A stretch of DNA of 64,000 nt, taken from the NCBI GenBank assembly GCA_036850595.1, contig CM072148.1, positions 5,259,118 to 5,323,117 of the forward strand, in the 5' to 3' direction. Under the pieces are notes generated by a model that had not been told where the DNA came from, did no database searches, and was given only the letters and a program-made list of their open reading frames with translations. A program made the position numbers and the translations under genes. Numbering within the stretch: the first letter of the stretch is position 1; each line of letters begins with the position of its first letter. Of the stretch, positions 1-11,545 are shown in pieces. Origin of the DNA: Rhyacichthys aspro. Taxonomy: Eukaryota > Chordata > Actinopteri > Gobiiformes > Rhyacichthyidae.

Positions 1-557
1 ATTTCATTCACATTCTTACAGCTTTTTCTCAATTTGCTTTAGTTTTTTTTGAATGAGAAAAGCATTTTTTCAACGTATTTATATTATTAGGTTTATATCA
101 ACTGCAGGCACTATTTTAGAGCAGCAGAAGACAAACTCAGGCCATTGAGCTGTGTAATGTGACCTGCCAAGCATTTACTAATAATTTATTTACAATTAAA
201 GACAGCATTTATTTCACCCTTTTCCTTCAATGAATGGACATAGTACTATATTTTTTTAATATAAAGTGGAAAGAGATGAAGTTCAGTCATTAGCTATATT
301 TCTTATTTGCCAAGAAACTGTTGTTGTTTTCAAAGGATACAACATCAGCCGCCACTTTTCCACCAAATATTATACTAACCAGTCAGTTATATTAGTTTAT
401 AGTTTACAGGTCAGATTTTAAAACCTAGTGTTACCCTTGAGCCAAAAACTTTGCCCATCCATAGTTTAGAGACTATACAGATCAACAGACCAAACCCTCC
501 ATTTGACTTTTGAACCACCAAGGTGAAGTTTTTTAGTGATTGTACGGTCACACTCAC
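1..557. other. tmem184c intron (partial), no coding signal
   Basis: The stretch begins at the GTGAGT donor on the minus strand and should be the intron after the fourth coding exon. I looked for the next exon, which should carry the LLFRCKLG-type segment of the family, and did not find it. The sequence is AT-rich with no recognisable repeat. Confidence 0.6.
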
Positions 558-1882
558 TCTCCCATGGGCCAGGGCGGGCAGCAGCAGAGAGGAGGCAGGT
601 GCTTCTGCTGCTCTTGGACCTCCAGCATCATCACCAGACTGGGGTACTGGTTCTCCAGGTAGTTCAACAAGAACGTCATGAAGTTATAGATCACGTAGGC
701 TTCGTAGCACTCTCGGCATGTGTCCACGTAAATGGCTATGCCCGGGTATTTTAAAGCGATCCACTGTAAGAGAAAAAAATATTGTTAATGACTACAAGAT
801 ACGTATATAATGTAAAAGTCAAGATTGAAACTAATATGACTGGTACTTACACTGTCCAGACTGTAAATAGGAACCATCCATAATATTCTGGAGACATGAA
901 AAAGAAGGAAAAACTCTAAAAATAGCTCTGATGTTTATTTGCTTCGACAAGCAACAACAAACCACTGAGAGCCTCTTTTCCATTTCTTCCTGCTGCTGTT
1001 CTGTACTAACACAGGAGGTCAGTGTTTACCTGATGATTGGTTTCTGAAGCTCGGGCTGAGTGTAGTGCACCAGATGCTGGAGAATGCCCCATAAAGATAT
1101 AGGGATGGTCATGAAGACAAATATGCCAGCGATGAACCAGGCTTTGTTGTGAGTGCCGACCTGTCGTTACAGAAAAACAAACAGTGGGTCATTACTTTAG
1201 TAAGGTGTAATGTTAGGGGAAAGTTACATACAGGCTACAGACATGGATACATAAATTGGAAATTGATGTAACAATATTCATTTTATGGTATTTTGCTCAT
1301 TTACATCACAGTTTTGATTCATTTTATTGTTATTTTGATGATTATTATTTGCATTTTCATTTACTGCAAGGACTACCACAAATATTTTCTATGTTTTTGA
1401 ACTGGCAGAATTTTTTGATGTTCCAAATAAAACTTTAGGTGATGCTCTTTTGGGTCCTGGCCTGGGAACCATTGGCCAATTACACCAAAAATATGAAATA
1501 ATTAAGTAAGTAATATAATGATGTTATAGTTTGGTCTTTAGTATCTCATTAAACAAAAACAACAAATCTACCTACCCTAACTTGAAGAGTCCACATTTAA
1601 GAGTCAATAAAGCAATGGTTACATAAATATGAACACAAATTAACTCGTATTTAGTGTAATGTTTATGCTGCACTCATTCACATGTAGCTACAATAACTCA
1701 CCTCTGTTTTCTCAAGTTGCATGCACCTTGATTTATAAAAGTTAGTGTAAGTTTGTCCCACTGACCTCGGATTTCTGCAGCTCCCAGATGCACAGAGGCA
1801 GGACCACCAGTAAAAGTAAAATGTACAGAAAAACCACCAGTGGCCGGATCCATCTCCTCCAGTTTCCACAGGAGCACGGCAT
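558..1882 (-). CDS. tmem184c: TMEM184C, 5' coding exons (partial; continues beyond left edge)
   Basis: Multi-pass membrane protein of the TMEM184/OST-alpha-like family, whose function is poorly defined. Coding exons in transcript order, read on the minus strand: 1882-1766 (residues 1-39, start MPCSCGNWRRW), 1160-1030, 887-851 and 763-558. All introns are GT-AG and the phases join without a break, giving about 163 residues. Seen: an N-terminal membrane segment rich in Leu and Val (about residues 14-32), then AWFIAGIF and HYTQPELQKPI, then the family hallmark KYPGIAIYVDTCRECYEAY, then a Cys-rich PPLCCCPPW stretch ending at a split Gly-Glu codon. These match the N-terminal third of vertebrate TMEM184C, and the rest must lie left of position 1. 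The start was chosen because an ATG six bases upstream on the transcript is out of frame. The first donor is GTCAGT, weak at +3. It lies head-to-head with the USP gene on its right. Confidence 0.95.
1161..1765. other. tmem184c intron 1
   Basis: A 605-bp AT-rich intron between the first two coding exons. Its ends are GT-AG on the minus strand (donor GTCAGT, acceptor after a short pyrimidine run). The short open frames inside it have no homologue I recognise. Nothing else was seen. Confidence 0.7.
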
Positions 1883-2450
1883 CTTCTCATGTAGACGACG
1901 AGGGCCTTTTTGAACTCACACAAGGCTGAGTCACTAAACGCTTTAACTCGTCTCACAAGACTCAAGGCTAACGCTGGACACATTAAACGTTAGCTTCGCA
2001 TATTTCCGCTTCTAATCCTCAATTGGAAACTAAATCTGCAACAGCAAGGTGAGCCACAGTTTGCTCCTGGCTCTAAGGTTGAAGAGCATGGTTATTATAA
2101 TCTCATATGACCTGTTTTATGGCTAACCTTAGCATATCAGCTGTTTCACGGTGTAAACAAACAAAGCACATGACCCATGCTCTCTTTAAAAACTAATAAA
2201 ACGACTAACGCAATTAAACATACATTTACAAACACATGAAGTTAAGCGATGATTAAAAATATAAACTTAGCATCGTTTCTTAGTCTGTTTACGCAGGTTA
2301 AAGTTTCCAAAGAAGTGTTTTTTTCTGTTGATCGTACACTTCCTGGTTTTGGACGTACTTCCGCTCCAACCGAGGCCACTGATTGGCTGCCGGGAAACGA
2401 GTAGCCAATCAGAGAAGAGACTCCGCTGTTGACGTCTGAGGGTCTCGTGA
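1883..2450 (-). promoter_or_regulatory. tmem184c 5' UTR and candidate promoter with paired CCAAT boxes
   Basis: Sequence directly upstream of the tmem184c ATG. At 2379-2412 two CCAAT motifs lie in opposite orientations about 20 bp apart (GATTGGCTG and AGCCAATCAG) in a short GC-richer patch. This is the usual arrangement for NF-Y-driven housekeeping promoters. Transcription to the left is inferred from the adjoining gene. The start site itself cannot be placed from sequence. Because the next gene runs to the right, bidirectional activity is possible but not shown. Confidence 0.5.
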
Positions 2451-2484
2451 CTGGTTTGTTAGCTTTGTGTTTGTGGAGTCTGTT

Positions 2485-2502
2485 CACCAGCAGATGGCAG
2501 TG
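2485..2502 (+). promoter_or_regulatory. candidate CTCF binding site
   Basis: The 18-mer CACCAGCAGATGGCAGTG closely fits the core CTCF consensus (CCASYAGRKGGCRS). It sits about 80 bp outside the paired CCAAT boxes, between two divergently transcribed genes. Occupancy is inferred from the motif only. Confidence 0.4.
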
Positions 2503-3805
2503 TCAATTAACAATTAGCACAAACAAACTTCTATATAGAGGAAATACGTTTGAATTTCTCGACTTTGTTTCCTTGGCCTCTTCAAACATTATATCTTTTA
2601 GGGCCACTGCCACTCATTTTAAAATAGTTACAAAGGCTACAAAATGATAACCTCCACTTTATACAGTAATTGTAACTATGCCATATATGTTTAACTTGTC
2701 CATAATGCCTGCAAACTTGCAACAAACGTGGCCACTGAAACTGATTCTGATAACCTTATGTCATAGCTGCACACATGCTCTCAAAAAGTAGCTCTAAAGA
2801 AGTTGTGTTGGTTGAGTTGTCTTCCAATGTGCACTTTAACCACCAACTGTTGCCAAATATGCGAAGAAAAATGACATTGCACACCTTTATAGAGACAAGA
2901 GCGGCTCATATTTGTCTCCCCTAGAGCCGAACAACAAAGAGAAATTAGCTTTTAAATAAAAAATGTAATAAAACAGTGTCATGTAACTAATAAACTTAAT
3001 ACATGTATACATAAACTTGAAAATGTAGTGACATTATTTTAAGTTTCTACTATACGAATAGAATATGAACATATACAGTGTTTCCCAAACTTTTTAACCC
3101 ACTTTCAAAAGACTAAACGAATTGTAACCCAAATCTGGTCTGTTTTATTGTCATTTGGTAATTTTCTGCATTGATTTTAATTTTTAAATTATTTTTAGCC
3201 TTTTACCATTTTATGGTATGGGGCCAAAACAAAAAACTCTTTAAAGCACCACTGCATAACTTTGACACAGTAGAGGGTGCAGATCCCTCCACAGACTCTT
3301 CCTGTTGAACCATCAACATGATTTTGAGAATGCATATTTTTTCAGTTAAATTAAATTGAGTAAATTTTTACAAAAAACAAAACAAAACAAAAAAAAACTA
3401 AACACCTGCTTCTCTGTGGCAAGCTCAGAGGGGGATGAGCCAAATAGCATTTACTTTCACAGACCCAAACGAAGTAGAACATGAATGAATTTGGGCATTG
3501 TTTGCTCTGGATTATAAACTGTATTGGATGGCCATAAAGACAAAACGCAGAAAAAAAGGGTAAGTGTTGTAACAATAGAAATATGAATGTAAATAGCTCT
3601 ATGGTTATTTCTATATAAAAGTTCAGTGTATGTTTCACCAAGTTGAACATTCTGCTCATTTGCATATCGTGTCCACGGCGATGTGTTCTGTTCTAATCTA
3701 GATTTTAGAGAAAAAGGTTCTACAGAGTTTAGTTCCAGACAGAAGTCAGACAGAGCACACATATATCTACAGCTTACAGAGAAATATATACATTCAGCTA
3801 CAACT
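2503..3805. other. Intergenic spacer between tmem184c and the USP gene
   Basis: An AT-rich interval with no coding signal. At 3241 a TTAA is followed by AGCACCACTGCATAACTTT and then by a CAGTAGAGGGTGCAGATCC segment. This matches the left end of the TTAA-flanked MITE seen complete at 29367-29730. Its right end is not visible here, so this copy looks truncated. The promoter of the USP gene must lie near the right end of this interval, but no TATA or CpG cluster marks it. Confidence 0.5.
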
Positions 3806-6800
3806 ATGTTCAGACGGGTCATAGGTCGTAAAAAGGTCAGTTAGCTCTAGTTAACCAGTGTTTTCTGTGTCATTTAAGTGATTACTCTGTCAGGATCTAC
3901 ACTGTGACTGAGTTTGGAGTTATTGATATCATTTCAGTTCACATTTGTGTATGTGTATAATTTCTTGGCAATATTCATTGTTTCTGTGTTCGTTTGAACA
4001 GAAAACCAGAACTCCACGTCAGGATGTTCGATCAGAGAGCAAAACTTGCGAGCCTCAGAGGTACGGCACATTCAGTTTTAACAGGTTTATTTACAGCACA
4101 AGAAACAAACTTTATTTATCATCCAGCAATTACAGCATTTTATAATTTATCTTTGAAATTGTGTCTAACAGTAGTGTAGTATAGTAGTCTCTAGTGTTAT
4201 TATTCAATTGACTTTACTTTTACAGTGTTCACTGTAAAGTATTAAAAGTAGATTGATTTCACAGTGTTCTGTCACACACAGATTCATTTTATTCACATAC
4301 ATTTACAACACAAACAACCTCACCTCACTGTATCATATCCTTCTGTGTGTTTTTATCTCCAGTGTGGACACCACCCCTCAGGCCACAAAGAAAAGCAACA
4401 GTTGTTGTTTGTGGCTGAAGCGCCTCTTTGGACGTCTAGTGGTACGTCTCACACATAATGGACCTGGTTTTACTGCCTCTGTGTTTACATTTAACGTCTC
4501 ATGTCCGCTCAAATCACCCCTGACACATGTGTTTTCCTCCACAGAAAAAGGACAGAGCTCCAACTCCACAGAAAAAGTAAGCAGCTCACATTTGAATTGG
4601 AAGTTTGATTTATAAGCAGCAAAATAGTCTAATTATTTGCCCTTTTTCTGTTGCAGTGGTGCAAAGTCCTCACCTCAAAGAGATTTCTTTTGTTTTCTCA
4701 GATGCTGGAGAGTAAGTACCACACAGAGCATCAGCTTTAAACATCCCTTATTTTGTTTCTTAATCTTTAGAAAGAGGTTTTACTTGAGAAAAGCCAAATA
4801 CTTTCAGTGTAGATCATTATTCGATTACTGGTGTATTGAGTTTTTGTTCTTTTCCAACAGAAAAGAAATAAAGTCGCTCCAAGTCCACTGAATGAACAGG
4901 AGCAGTTTAAACCGACGCCCAGACTTCAGCAACATCAGGGGTAAGGATTGATTGACGATCCTTTTACCTGGCTCTGACTAAACTGTTAAAAACACATCCT
5001 ATGCTCAACAGTTCAGTTGTTATCATTCTTTGCTCTGTCTCTGCAGCTTCAGCATCTGCAAGCCCAAACCTGAGAAGAAAACCTTTCCCTTGGAACGCTT
5101 TGGGTGAGTTCGTTAACACTGTCAACCTGATCACACTCTTTAGTGATTGGCCAGAGCTCAAATTATGAATGTATTTGATTTGCAGACTTCCAAACATTGG
5201 TAACTCCTGCTACCTCAATGCAAGCCTTCAAGGACTTATGAGTCTGAAGGGCTTTATGGTCAAGGTCAGAGTTCAAGAGAGAGTTTGGAGAGACAGTAAT
5301 GAGGCAGGACTGTTGAGGTACGCAAGACTTAGGCACTTCTCAATAAACCCTCTATAATATTTTTACATTTATTATACTTTTGTCTTAATCAGTTGTTATA
5401 TAGCTTATATATTATGTGTGGAGGCATGTGTACTGAACTTGTGTCAAACAAGTGTATTGGAAGAAAGGGAAAGGAATAGTTAGAGTAATAGTAATAGAAA
5501 AATTCTTATGTCATCCAAGTGAATCTACACATAAACAATAAACTGACTGAGTGTGTCTCTCTTAGGCACTTTCAGGCCATCGCAGATGCCCGCTTCTCAA
5601 CTGGAAAGGACCAGAGGTTCAGTCTGCTTCAGAGCTTTAAGCAAGTTGTAGCCTCCAAATCTCCAGAGTTCACAGGGCTTCAGCAGAAAGTAAGTTGCTA
5701 GTGTCCTGTTAATGGTTATTACATGAATCCACAGACTAAACCTCTCTTTGTACTGGTTTTTCAGGATGCTCATGAGTTCCTCACTGCTCTGATGAACCAA
5801 ATCCAGAGCCTGGCACCTTCACTGCAAAGCCGTGCCTCCAGCCTGGGCACCACATACACCTGCCCAGTGGAAGAGCAGATAGTGTTTAAGATGGAGAAGA
5901 CCAGGAGCTGCCGGAGGTACGGCCACACACCAACCACTTTCAAAGACTCATGAATAATGGGACTTATTATGTCTAATGTGTTCATCTCTGCAGATGTGGT
6001 GCGTGGTCACATCGACGCGAGGCCTTTACAAACCTCTCACTGGATCTGTTTCCTGACTGGTCCATTGAGAACCTTCTGAGTTATTATTTGAAGGTAAGTC
6101 CTCAGAGCAGTTTGTGTGTTTTTGAAGCGATCATTGTTCATTCTGCAAACTGTAAAGCGTTTTGATGCATCCTTGTTTGCAATATTGGCTTTTACATTTA
6201 TTTCACTAAAGTTTTAGTAGATATTCCAGTGACATAGTCAAATACCCTCCTCTTTTGCAGGAGACCGAGCTGGAGTTCAGGTGTGTGTGTGGAGGCACAA
6301 GCTCCAGTCAGACAGCAACATTTGCCTCTCTGCCAAGGTAAGTGACATCAGATCATTTCAATGGCATTCACTTGGACCTTTTTAATCCCTTTTTTCACTA
6401 ATTTCTCTTCATGCAGTGTCCTCATTCTCCACCTCAAGAGGTTTAGGTTCACTTATGAGCAGAAGAAGGTCCACTATAAAGTCCATCTCCAGAGGGACAT
6501 TATTGTGTCTACGAGAGAGGTAAAAACAACAGAATTATTTTAGTAGTAGTAGTTTTGAAGGTAATGGGGAATGGTTGGTTAAAGTGACTCCTATTATCTG
6601 TGTTGTGTTCAGGAAGCTGGCTGCTACAGCTTAGTCAGTATCATCTCTCATTTTGGAGACTCTCCTGGCTACGGTGAGAAAATCTGTGAACTGTTACTAA
6701 ACATCAGTGTTTCCTGAATCATATATATTTTAGCAAATGTCCTTTTATTCCAATAACTTAGTCTAGTTTCTTGGTGCTGTTAGGACACTACATCTGCGAC

Positions 6801-6947
6801 GGGCTCCATCCACACGACAATCCTCAGGAGCCCACTGACGACTGGCTTACTTACAACGACAAACACGTATGTAAGTCAACTGGAGACCAGGTCTGTAAGA
6901 AAAGGGAGAAGTCAGCTTACATCTTGTTCTACAAGAGAATAGTGTAA
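3806..6947 (+). CDS. USP37-like ubiquitin-specific protease (C19 cysteine peptidase), complete
   Basis: Deubiquitinase that would cleave ubiquitin from proteins. Inferred coding exons: 3806-3835, 4002-4060, 4363-4441, 4545-4576, 4657-4711, 4861-4940, 5047-5103, 5186-5317, 5566-5689, 5765-5916, 5994-6093, 6261-6337, 6417-6519, 6613-6673 and 6784-6947. All joins are GT-AG and in phase, giving 434 aa. The USP domain starts near residue 129. Cys box LPNIGNSCYLNASLQGL has nucleophile C139; DAHEF is at 217-221; a zinc-ribbon quartet is C265/C268/C308/C310; LILHLKRF is at 328-335; the His box GHYI has H382; the third catalytic residue lies in WLTYND (N405/D406); the end is SAYILFYKR. The first 130 residues are basic, low in complexity and encoded by seven very small exons. 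The domain layout resembles USP37/USP26/USP29 but the protein is far shorter than USP37 (about 980 aa). The first exon (MFRRVIGRKK, GTCAGT donor) is the least certain. No AATAAA follows closely, and a retrotransposon relic begins about 40 bp after the stop. Confidence 0.92.
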
Positions 6948-6984
6948 AAGAGTCAGCTTTGAAATAACCAAAACCAAAAAAAAC

Positions 6985-7150
6985 AAGTGGATCGGCTGGT
7001 GAAATTGTGGCAGGTCAAATGAAGTCTAGGAGGAGAGCAGAGATGAGTACAATGAAGTTGAAATCCAATTTTTGGAAATCCTCCCAGATGAGCTGCTGAG
7101 GAATGCTGGAACCAGACAGACGAACTGTTGGAGGGATGTAGGAAATCTAG
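6985..7150 (-). repeat. LTR-like repeat, 3' copy of gypsy relic
   Basis: The partner of the repeat at 8885-9030. It starts only about 40 bp after the stop codon of the USP gene, so the USP transcript may end within it. Confidence 0.5.
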
Positions 7151-7159
7151 TTTATTTAA

Positions 7160-7686
7160 TTCCCATGAATATTAGAAGAAGGTCAGCCAGTCAGTGAGAA
7201 AATCAAGATATCAGCGATATACAAATACACACCTGTTGAGCATATCCCGCAGCACGACATTGACCAGACTGTGGAACACTGCTGGAGCTTTAGTCCAAAA
7301 GGCAGTACGAGGTATTTGTAATGACTGGTAGTAGTATTGGAAGCAGTGTTCCACTTGTTTCCCTCGCGCATAACCTCAAGACAGTAAGTGTTGCAGAAGT
7401 CAAGTTTGGTGAACACCTGGGCTCGCTGGAGCAGCTCGAAGGCAGAAGATAATAGAGGCAAAGGATAACGGTTCTTCACCGTAATTTCATTAAGGCCACG
7501 TTAGTCAATGCAGGGTCTAGTTGTACCGTCTTTCTTTGCCACAAAAAAGAAGCCAGGCCCAGCAGGAGAAGAAGAAGGCCTAAAAAGCCCTTTAAATTGT
7601 ATTAGTTCCCTGTGGTTTCCAGAGGTCGTCATGATGATGGGTTTGGTAGTGATACAAAAAAAAACTTCAATAACAAAATTGTGCAA
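7160..7686 (-). pseudogene. Ty3/gypsy reverse transcriptase fragment
   Basis: A reverse-transcriptase N-terminal half on the minus strand. Recognisable blocks are FRPSSSPAGPGFFFVAKKDG, CID followed by RGLNEITVKNRYPLPL, VFTKLDF and YLVLPFG, then a degraded catalytic block reading YIADILIFS. Lesions: the Tyr codon after CID has become a TAA stop (about 7493), the first catalytic Asp block and the YxDD motif are altered (an Ala replaces one Asp), and no RNase H follows. It is a dead copy; family assignment from these motifs is firm. Confidence 0.85.
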
Positions 7687-7689
7687 ATT

Positions 7690-8230
7690 CTAAAAGCAGT
7701 CACATCGACTAATGGTATTAGTTTCACGATCCTTTACAATAGATTTAAATTCTCCTAAAGTAATAAGTTCTGGCAGGTTCAGATCCTTTTGTAACTGATT
7801 CCAAGAAGCGGGGGCAGCATGTTTGAATGCAGTCATACCCAGTTCTGTCCTGACCCTAGGAACTGCCATCTGAAGGATTTTTAGAGAATGCAAGCCATAC
7901 ATCTGTTGGTTTTTACACATGTAAGTACAGAGATAAGATGGGAGAAGCCCAATGATACATTTATAAACAAATATGAACCAGTGCGAGAGTCTACGGACAT
8001 TCAGAGATGGATACTTAGCAACTTCATACAGGGTACAATGGTGAACACGATTTCCGCAACCAGTAATAAAACGCAAAGCACTATGATAACACTGTCCAAT
8101 TTCTTGAGGTGTTGTGTAGGTGCATTCATAAAAAGCATATCACCATAATCTAATAAGGGTAAAAAAGTTGCAGAAATGAGGCGTTTCAAAATCAAGTGAT
8201 AGTCGAGAGCAGCAGCACCTCCTGCTCGCT
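7690..8230 (-). pseudogene. LINE ORF2 C-terminal fragment, nested in the gypsy relic
   Basis: The minus strand encodes the C-terminal end of a fish non-LTR retrotransposon protein. Blocks include ATFLPLLDYGDMLFMNA, RFITGCGNRVHHCTLYE, LSHWFIFVYKCIIGLLPSYL, VPRVRTELGMTAFKHAAP and the terminal CDCF before a stop. A frameshift near 8075 separates the two halves, so it is broken. It lies between the gag and RT parts of the gypsy element and in the same orientation, as expected for a 5'-truncated LINE that landed in the older element. The exact junctions are uncertain by about 20 bp. Confidence 0.75.
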
Positions 8231-8884
8231 GCTGAGATTTCTCTTTTAATGGAATTAACAACATGCCCAGGACTGCCACAAATGAAGCAAAGGTTGTTCT
8301 GAAAACGTCGCTCTCTCTGCTCAGTGGAGAGTCTAGAGCGCCCCACCTGCATAGACTCTGCTGATTCATCTTCAGATTACAGAGAAAAGGCTTACTCTTA
8401 CTTTCTGTGGCATTAGGACCCTTTCACACTTTCTTTCACATATCTAGTGGTCGATATGAGTTGCAAGTGAAATCAGGTCTTCCAGACCTGTAGCAAAGTT
8501 CCTTATCCTTTACAGCGTCAGAGAGACCTTTGTAGAACATATCTATGAAGGCAGGCTGCTGCAAGAGTGTGGAAATCAATAGCATAATCAGCAACAGAGT
8601 GATGGCCTTGATTTATTATAGTTAAACCATGAAGCTTCATGGTCACACGAAATAGGATCAAAAACTCTCATCAAGGCTTTAAAGAAGGATCTGAAAGAAG
8701 CACATGCTTCGGAGGACATGTCCCATTCTGCAGTTCCTCATAAACGAGCTCTACCAGCATTAACTGAACTTAGCTGAACCAGCTGGACCATGAGTGGCCA
8801 GATTGAGTCAGGAATGGAACAGAGTTTGGACCCAACAGCACGACTCAAGACACAAACTGAAACCTAAGAAGTTTGGATGGTGGG

Positions 8885-9030
8885 CATATTGCGGATTGGC
8901 TGGTCAACTGGTGGCAGGTCAAATGAAAGCATAGGAGAAGAGCAGAGGTACAATGAAGTTGGAATCTAATATCCATCATTTGGAAATATCCACGGCCTGT
9001 TGGACGGACTGTAGGGAAAGCTAGTTTAGA
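8885..9030 (-). repeat. LTR-like repeat, 5' copy of gypsy relic
   Basis: It shares several blocks with 6985-7150 in the same orientation. Immediately inside it on the minus strand is a leader with TTGAGTCGTGCTGTTGGGTC, a pattern I associate with the end of fish gypsy LTR/leader sequences. Boundaries are approximate because no intact TG...CA ends were found. Confidence 0.5.
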
Positions 9031-9040
9031 GCAGAGAATC

Positions 9041-11496
9041 ATCCTGAATAATAGAAGAAGAAGAAAAGGTTTTGTGACAAGGCATCAGGACATAGGTTTG
9101 AGCTGAAGACGTTTCCTCCCTCATTGTTCTTATCAGTCAGCAGGTTTCCAGAGACAGTCCCAGGAACAAAAGGCAGAATTTTCAATAAAACAGAAACAAT
9201 TCCATGTCTGTGTTTAATACAATTAAGCCCGACCCTCTTGTTTTGGATTATTGATTTCTTGAAGTGTAGAGTGGAACTTGTATAGTTTTGTTGGCCGTGT
9301 TTATTTAACACATGATTTGAACGGGCACGTGTGTTTATCGTCTGTCAAAGAGAGCACGGAAATCACAGAGACTAATGGTCTTCTCTGGAGACACTACCAG
9401 GCTACAGTCTCCTCACCGTCAGCACTGCTCACATTTGAGTTTCACGTTAGTTTTGATCGAGGAGAAACGACCTGGCGACGCCGCTGTGTTCCAGAGAAAA
9501 TCATTGGAGGCAGTGCTTTCCTCTCTGTTGCAGCATGTCTCCACTGCCCTACAGTCACAGAAATCACTGGTTGTTGCAGGACAGATTGTTCATGAATTTT
9601 GTATCCATCCTTTTGGCTTTTATGAATTAGAAATAGTCTTTGCCACGAGTTGTGCGAGCGAGTGCCACGGCGGATCGCTGAGAGGGACATCCATGCAAAG
9701 TGGCAACAGCCGTAAAAGGGCAGGCTACATAAACATATGCTGAGTATCATCGGCGCAGATACATATTTTAGCATGAAAATGTGTCAAACATTGCTGAAAG
9801 TGTAAGGTGAAGAGGTCCGAGTGTTGAGCCTTGAGGGATACACGTGTAGAAAAAGTAATCATCAAGGCGGAGAATTACTGTCTGATTGTTGAAACGTAAG
9901 TGCACCTCCTTCGTCAGACGACTACACAAGTCTGTAATTGTTCACCAATGACTTATTTATCTTAATAAGTCTGCCATAGGCCTTTGTGTCAGGAAATGTT
10001 CCCGCTCACTCAGGGCCTCGGCTCGTCTGTTCCCAACAACACCGAGAAGAGTGCGACGGAGTCTTACAGCGTAAACAGCAGCTAAAAAATCTCTCCAGTA
10101 ATAAATATTTAGTCGATATGTAATATTCCATTTGAAGATCATTGCCAGCTCCATTACGAGAAGCTTCCTCTCTGATAAGTACCTCTAGGTCGCTTTGCTG
10201 TCATGAAACTTTATCAGATCAATATCTATCTATAGTAAGAGGTGCAGTGGGCAGAAGTGTTAAATGACCCTTACACTTAGAAACAGAGAAGTAAAAATGG
10301 TTTGAAACAATGCCAAATCCCACAGAAGTATTATCTTTGAGTTTGGAACATGTTGCTTATGAAATGCAATTTAGAGTAAAAAAAAATCTTGGTGCTTAAG
10401 TGACCCCGACATTTTAAATTTGGAACAAAAAGACCCTCATTTTAATATGACTGTTTACATTAATTGCACTAAATCAGATTCCATTGTGAGCTATTTTTGG
10501 TCCTGAAGCATTGGTCAAACTCAAAAGAACAACAACATAGACGAGTTTATTTCAGTTGTGTCTAGCTAATATCTTTTAAAATCATTTTCAACTTCCTGTT
10601 CGTGTGTTTTTGTCTCTGCAATATTTTGTCTTTGAACAAAGCTAAATACTGAAATGTTGTTGAATAAGGTTGACATGAAAAGCCCTTCAGACCTTTGACC
10701 TCATGGGTTTTTGTATCAGTTCACTTTTGGCCAGAAAAACAGTTCCCACCAAATTCCAAAGAACCCCAACCCTTTAGCTCTCCTCTTCTCCTCTTTCCCT
10801 TCTTCGTTTTATTTAAGACTTCAGATCACTAGTTTGTTTAAAATATGTCCCGGTTTGATTGTTTCCTGCCCCACAGTCACTAGAACACACGGGCATTATT
10901 TCATACAGGGAATATGAAGCGGTTTCATAACTTGGACGATATGGCTCGGACTAATCACTGAGCGCTGAAACAAAAACAGAAAAGCATCAGATAAAGTCTG
11001 GGCTCTGGTTGGTTTGGGGCCTTTTCAACGTTTTGATTACACAGCCCTGGTAACTGTCTCATTTTGAGAAGACAACATGGTGTAATCCCGGGTTAATGAC
11101 ACTCGGAGCAAAACACTGCGGTTTCCCCAGAGACAGGCCTCATTTCTGGACTGATGTACTTCCATGACCCTTTCAGCTTCTTTGAAAAAGTGAGGCATTT
11201 GTTGAACTATATTTCACTCTCTGAGTCAAGGGCAACACATTTTGGTCAAAGAAGCACTGTTTTAACAATGATAAGAAAGGCATAGGTTTCTAACACTTTA
11301 CAGTAAGCCTCCTTCACAGTTGTGTTCAAATAATGAGTGGACAAAGTTACTAAAAACATTCCTCTCCTGCCCTCAGCTGACTCCGAGACATCATCTGTTC
11401 ATCTTTTTTGTTTTTTTAGTGAATGGTTTAGTGAATTACCAACAAGACAAAGAACCCACAACTAAGTTTTTAGCTTTTTAAAATCCAGTCAAAAGA
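9041..11496. other. Intergenic region right of the gypsy relic
   Basis: No exon is supported. The stretch around 9640-9900 has an open but unrecognised composition and a phrase resembling decayed fish LINE text. From about 9960 to 11490 the sequence is ordinary AT-rich intergenic DNA. Confidence 0.4.
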
Positions 11497-11545
11497 GAAG
11501 AAGAAGAAGAAGAAGAAGAAGAAGAAGAAGAAGAAGAAGAAGAAG
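11497..11545 (+). repeat. (GAA)n microsatellite
   Basis: About 16 uninterrupted GAA units. A homopurine-homopyrimidine mirror repeat of this kind can adopt triplex (H-DNA) structure and is usually length-polymorphic. Confidence 0.95.

Larger units (their letters stand above)
6985..9040 (-). mobile_element. Decayed Ty3/gypsy LTR retrotransposon with a nested LINE
   Basis: Read on the minus strand, the order is LTR-like repeat (9030-8885), leader, gag remnant (about 8800-8250), LINE insert (about 8230-7690), reverse-transcriptase remnant (about 7686-7160), and a second LTR-like repeat (7150-6985). The two flanking repeats share blocks such as GGCAGGTCAAATGAA and GTACAATGAAGTTG in the same orientation but are only moderately similar, so the copy is old. 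The gag part keeps one zinc-knuckle-like motif, CFICGSPGHVVNS, whose fourth ligand is lost. RNase H and integrase are missing between the RT and the second repeat, so an internal deletion occurred. The element is not functional. Confidence 0.75.

Noticed and set aside
1678..1983. 101-aa minus-strand frame over the tmem184c start exon
   Set aside because: It is the wrong frame of a real exon. The alternative frame gives a clear TMEM184C N-terminus and joins in phase to the next exon.
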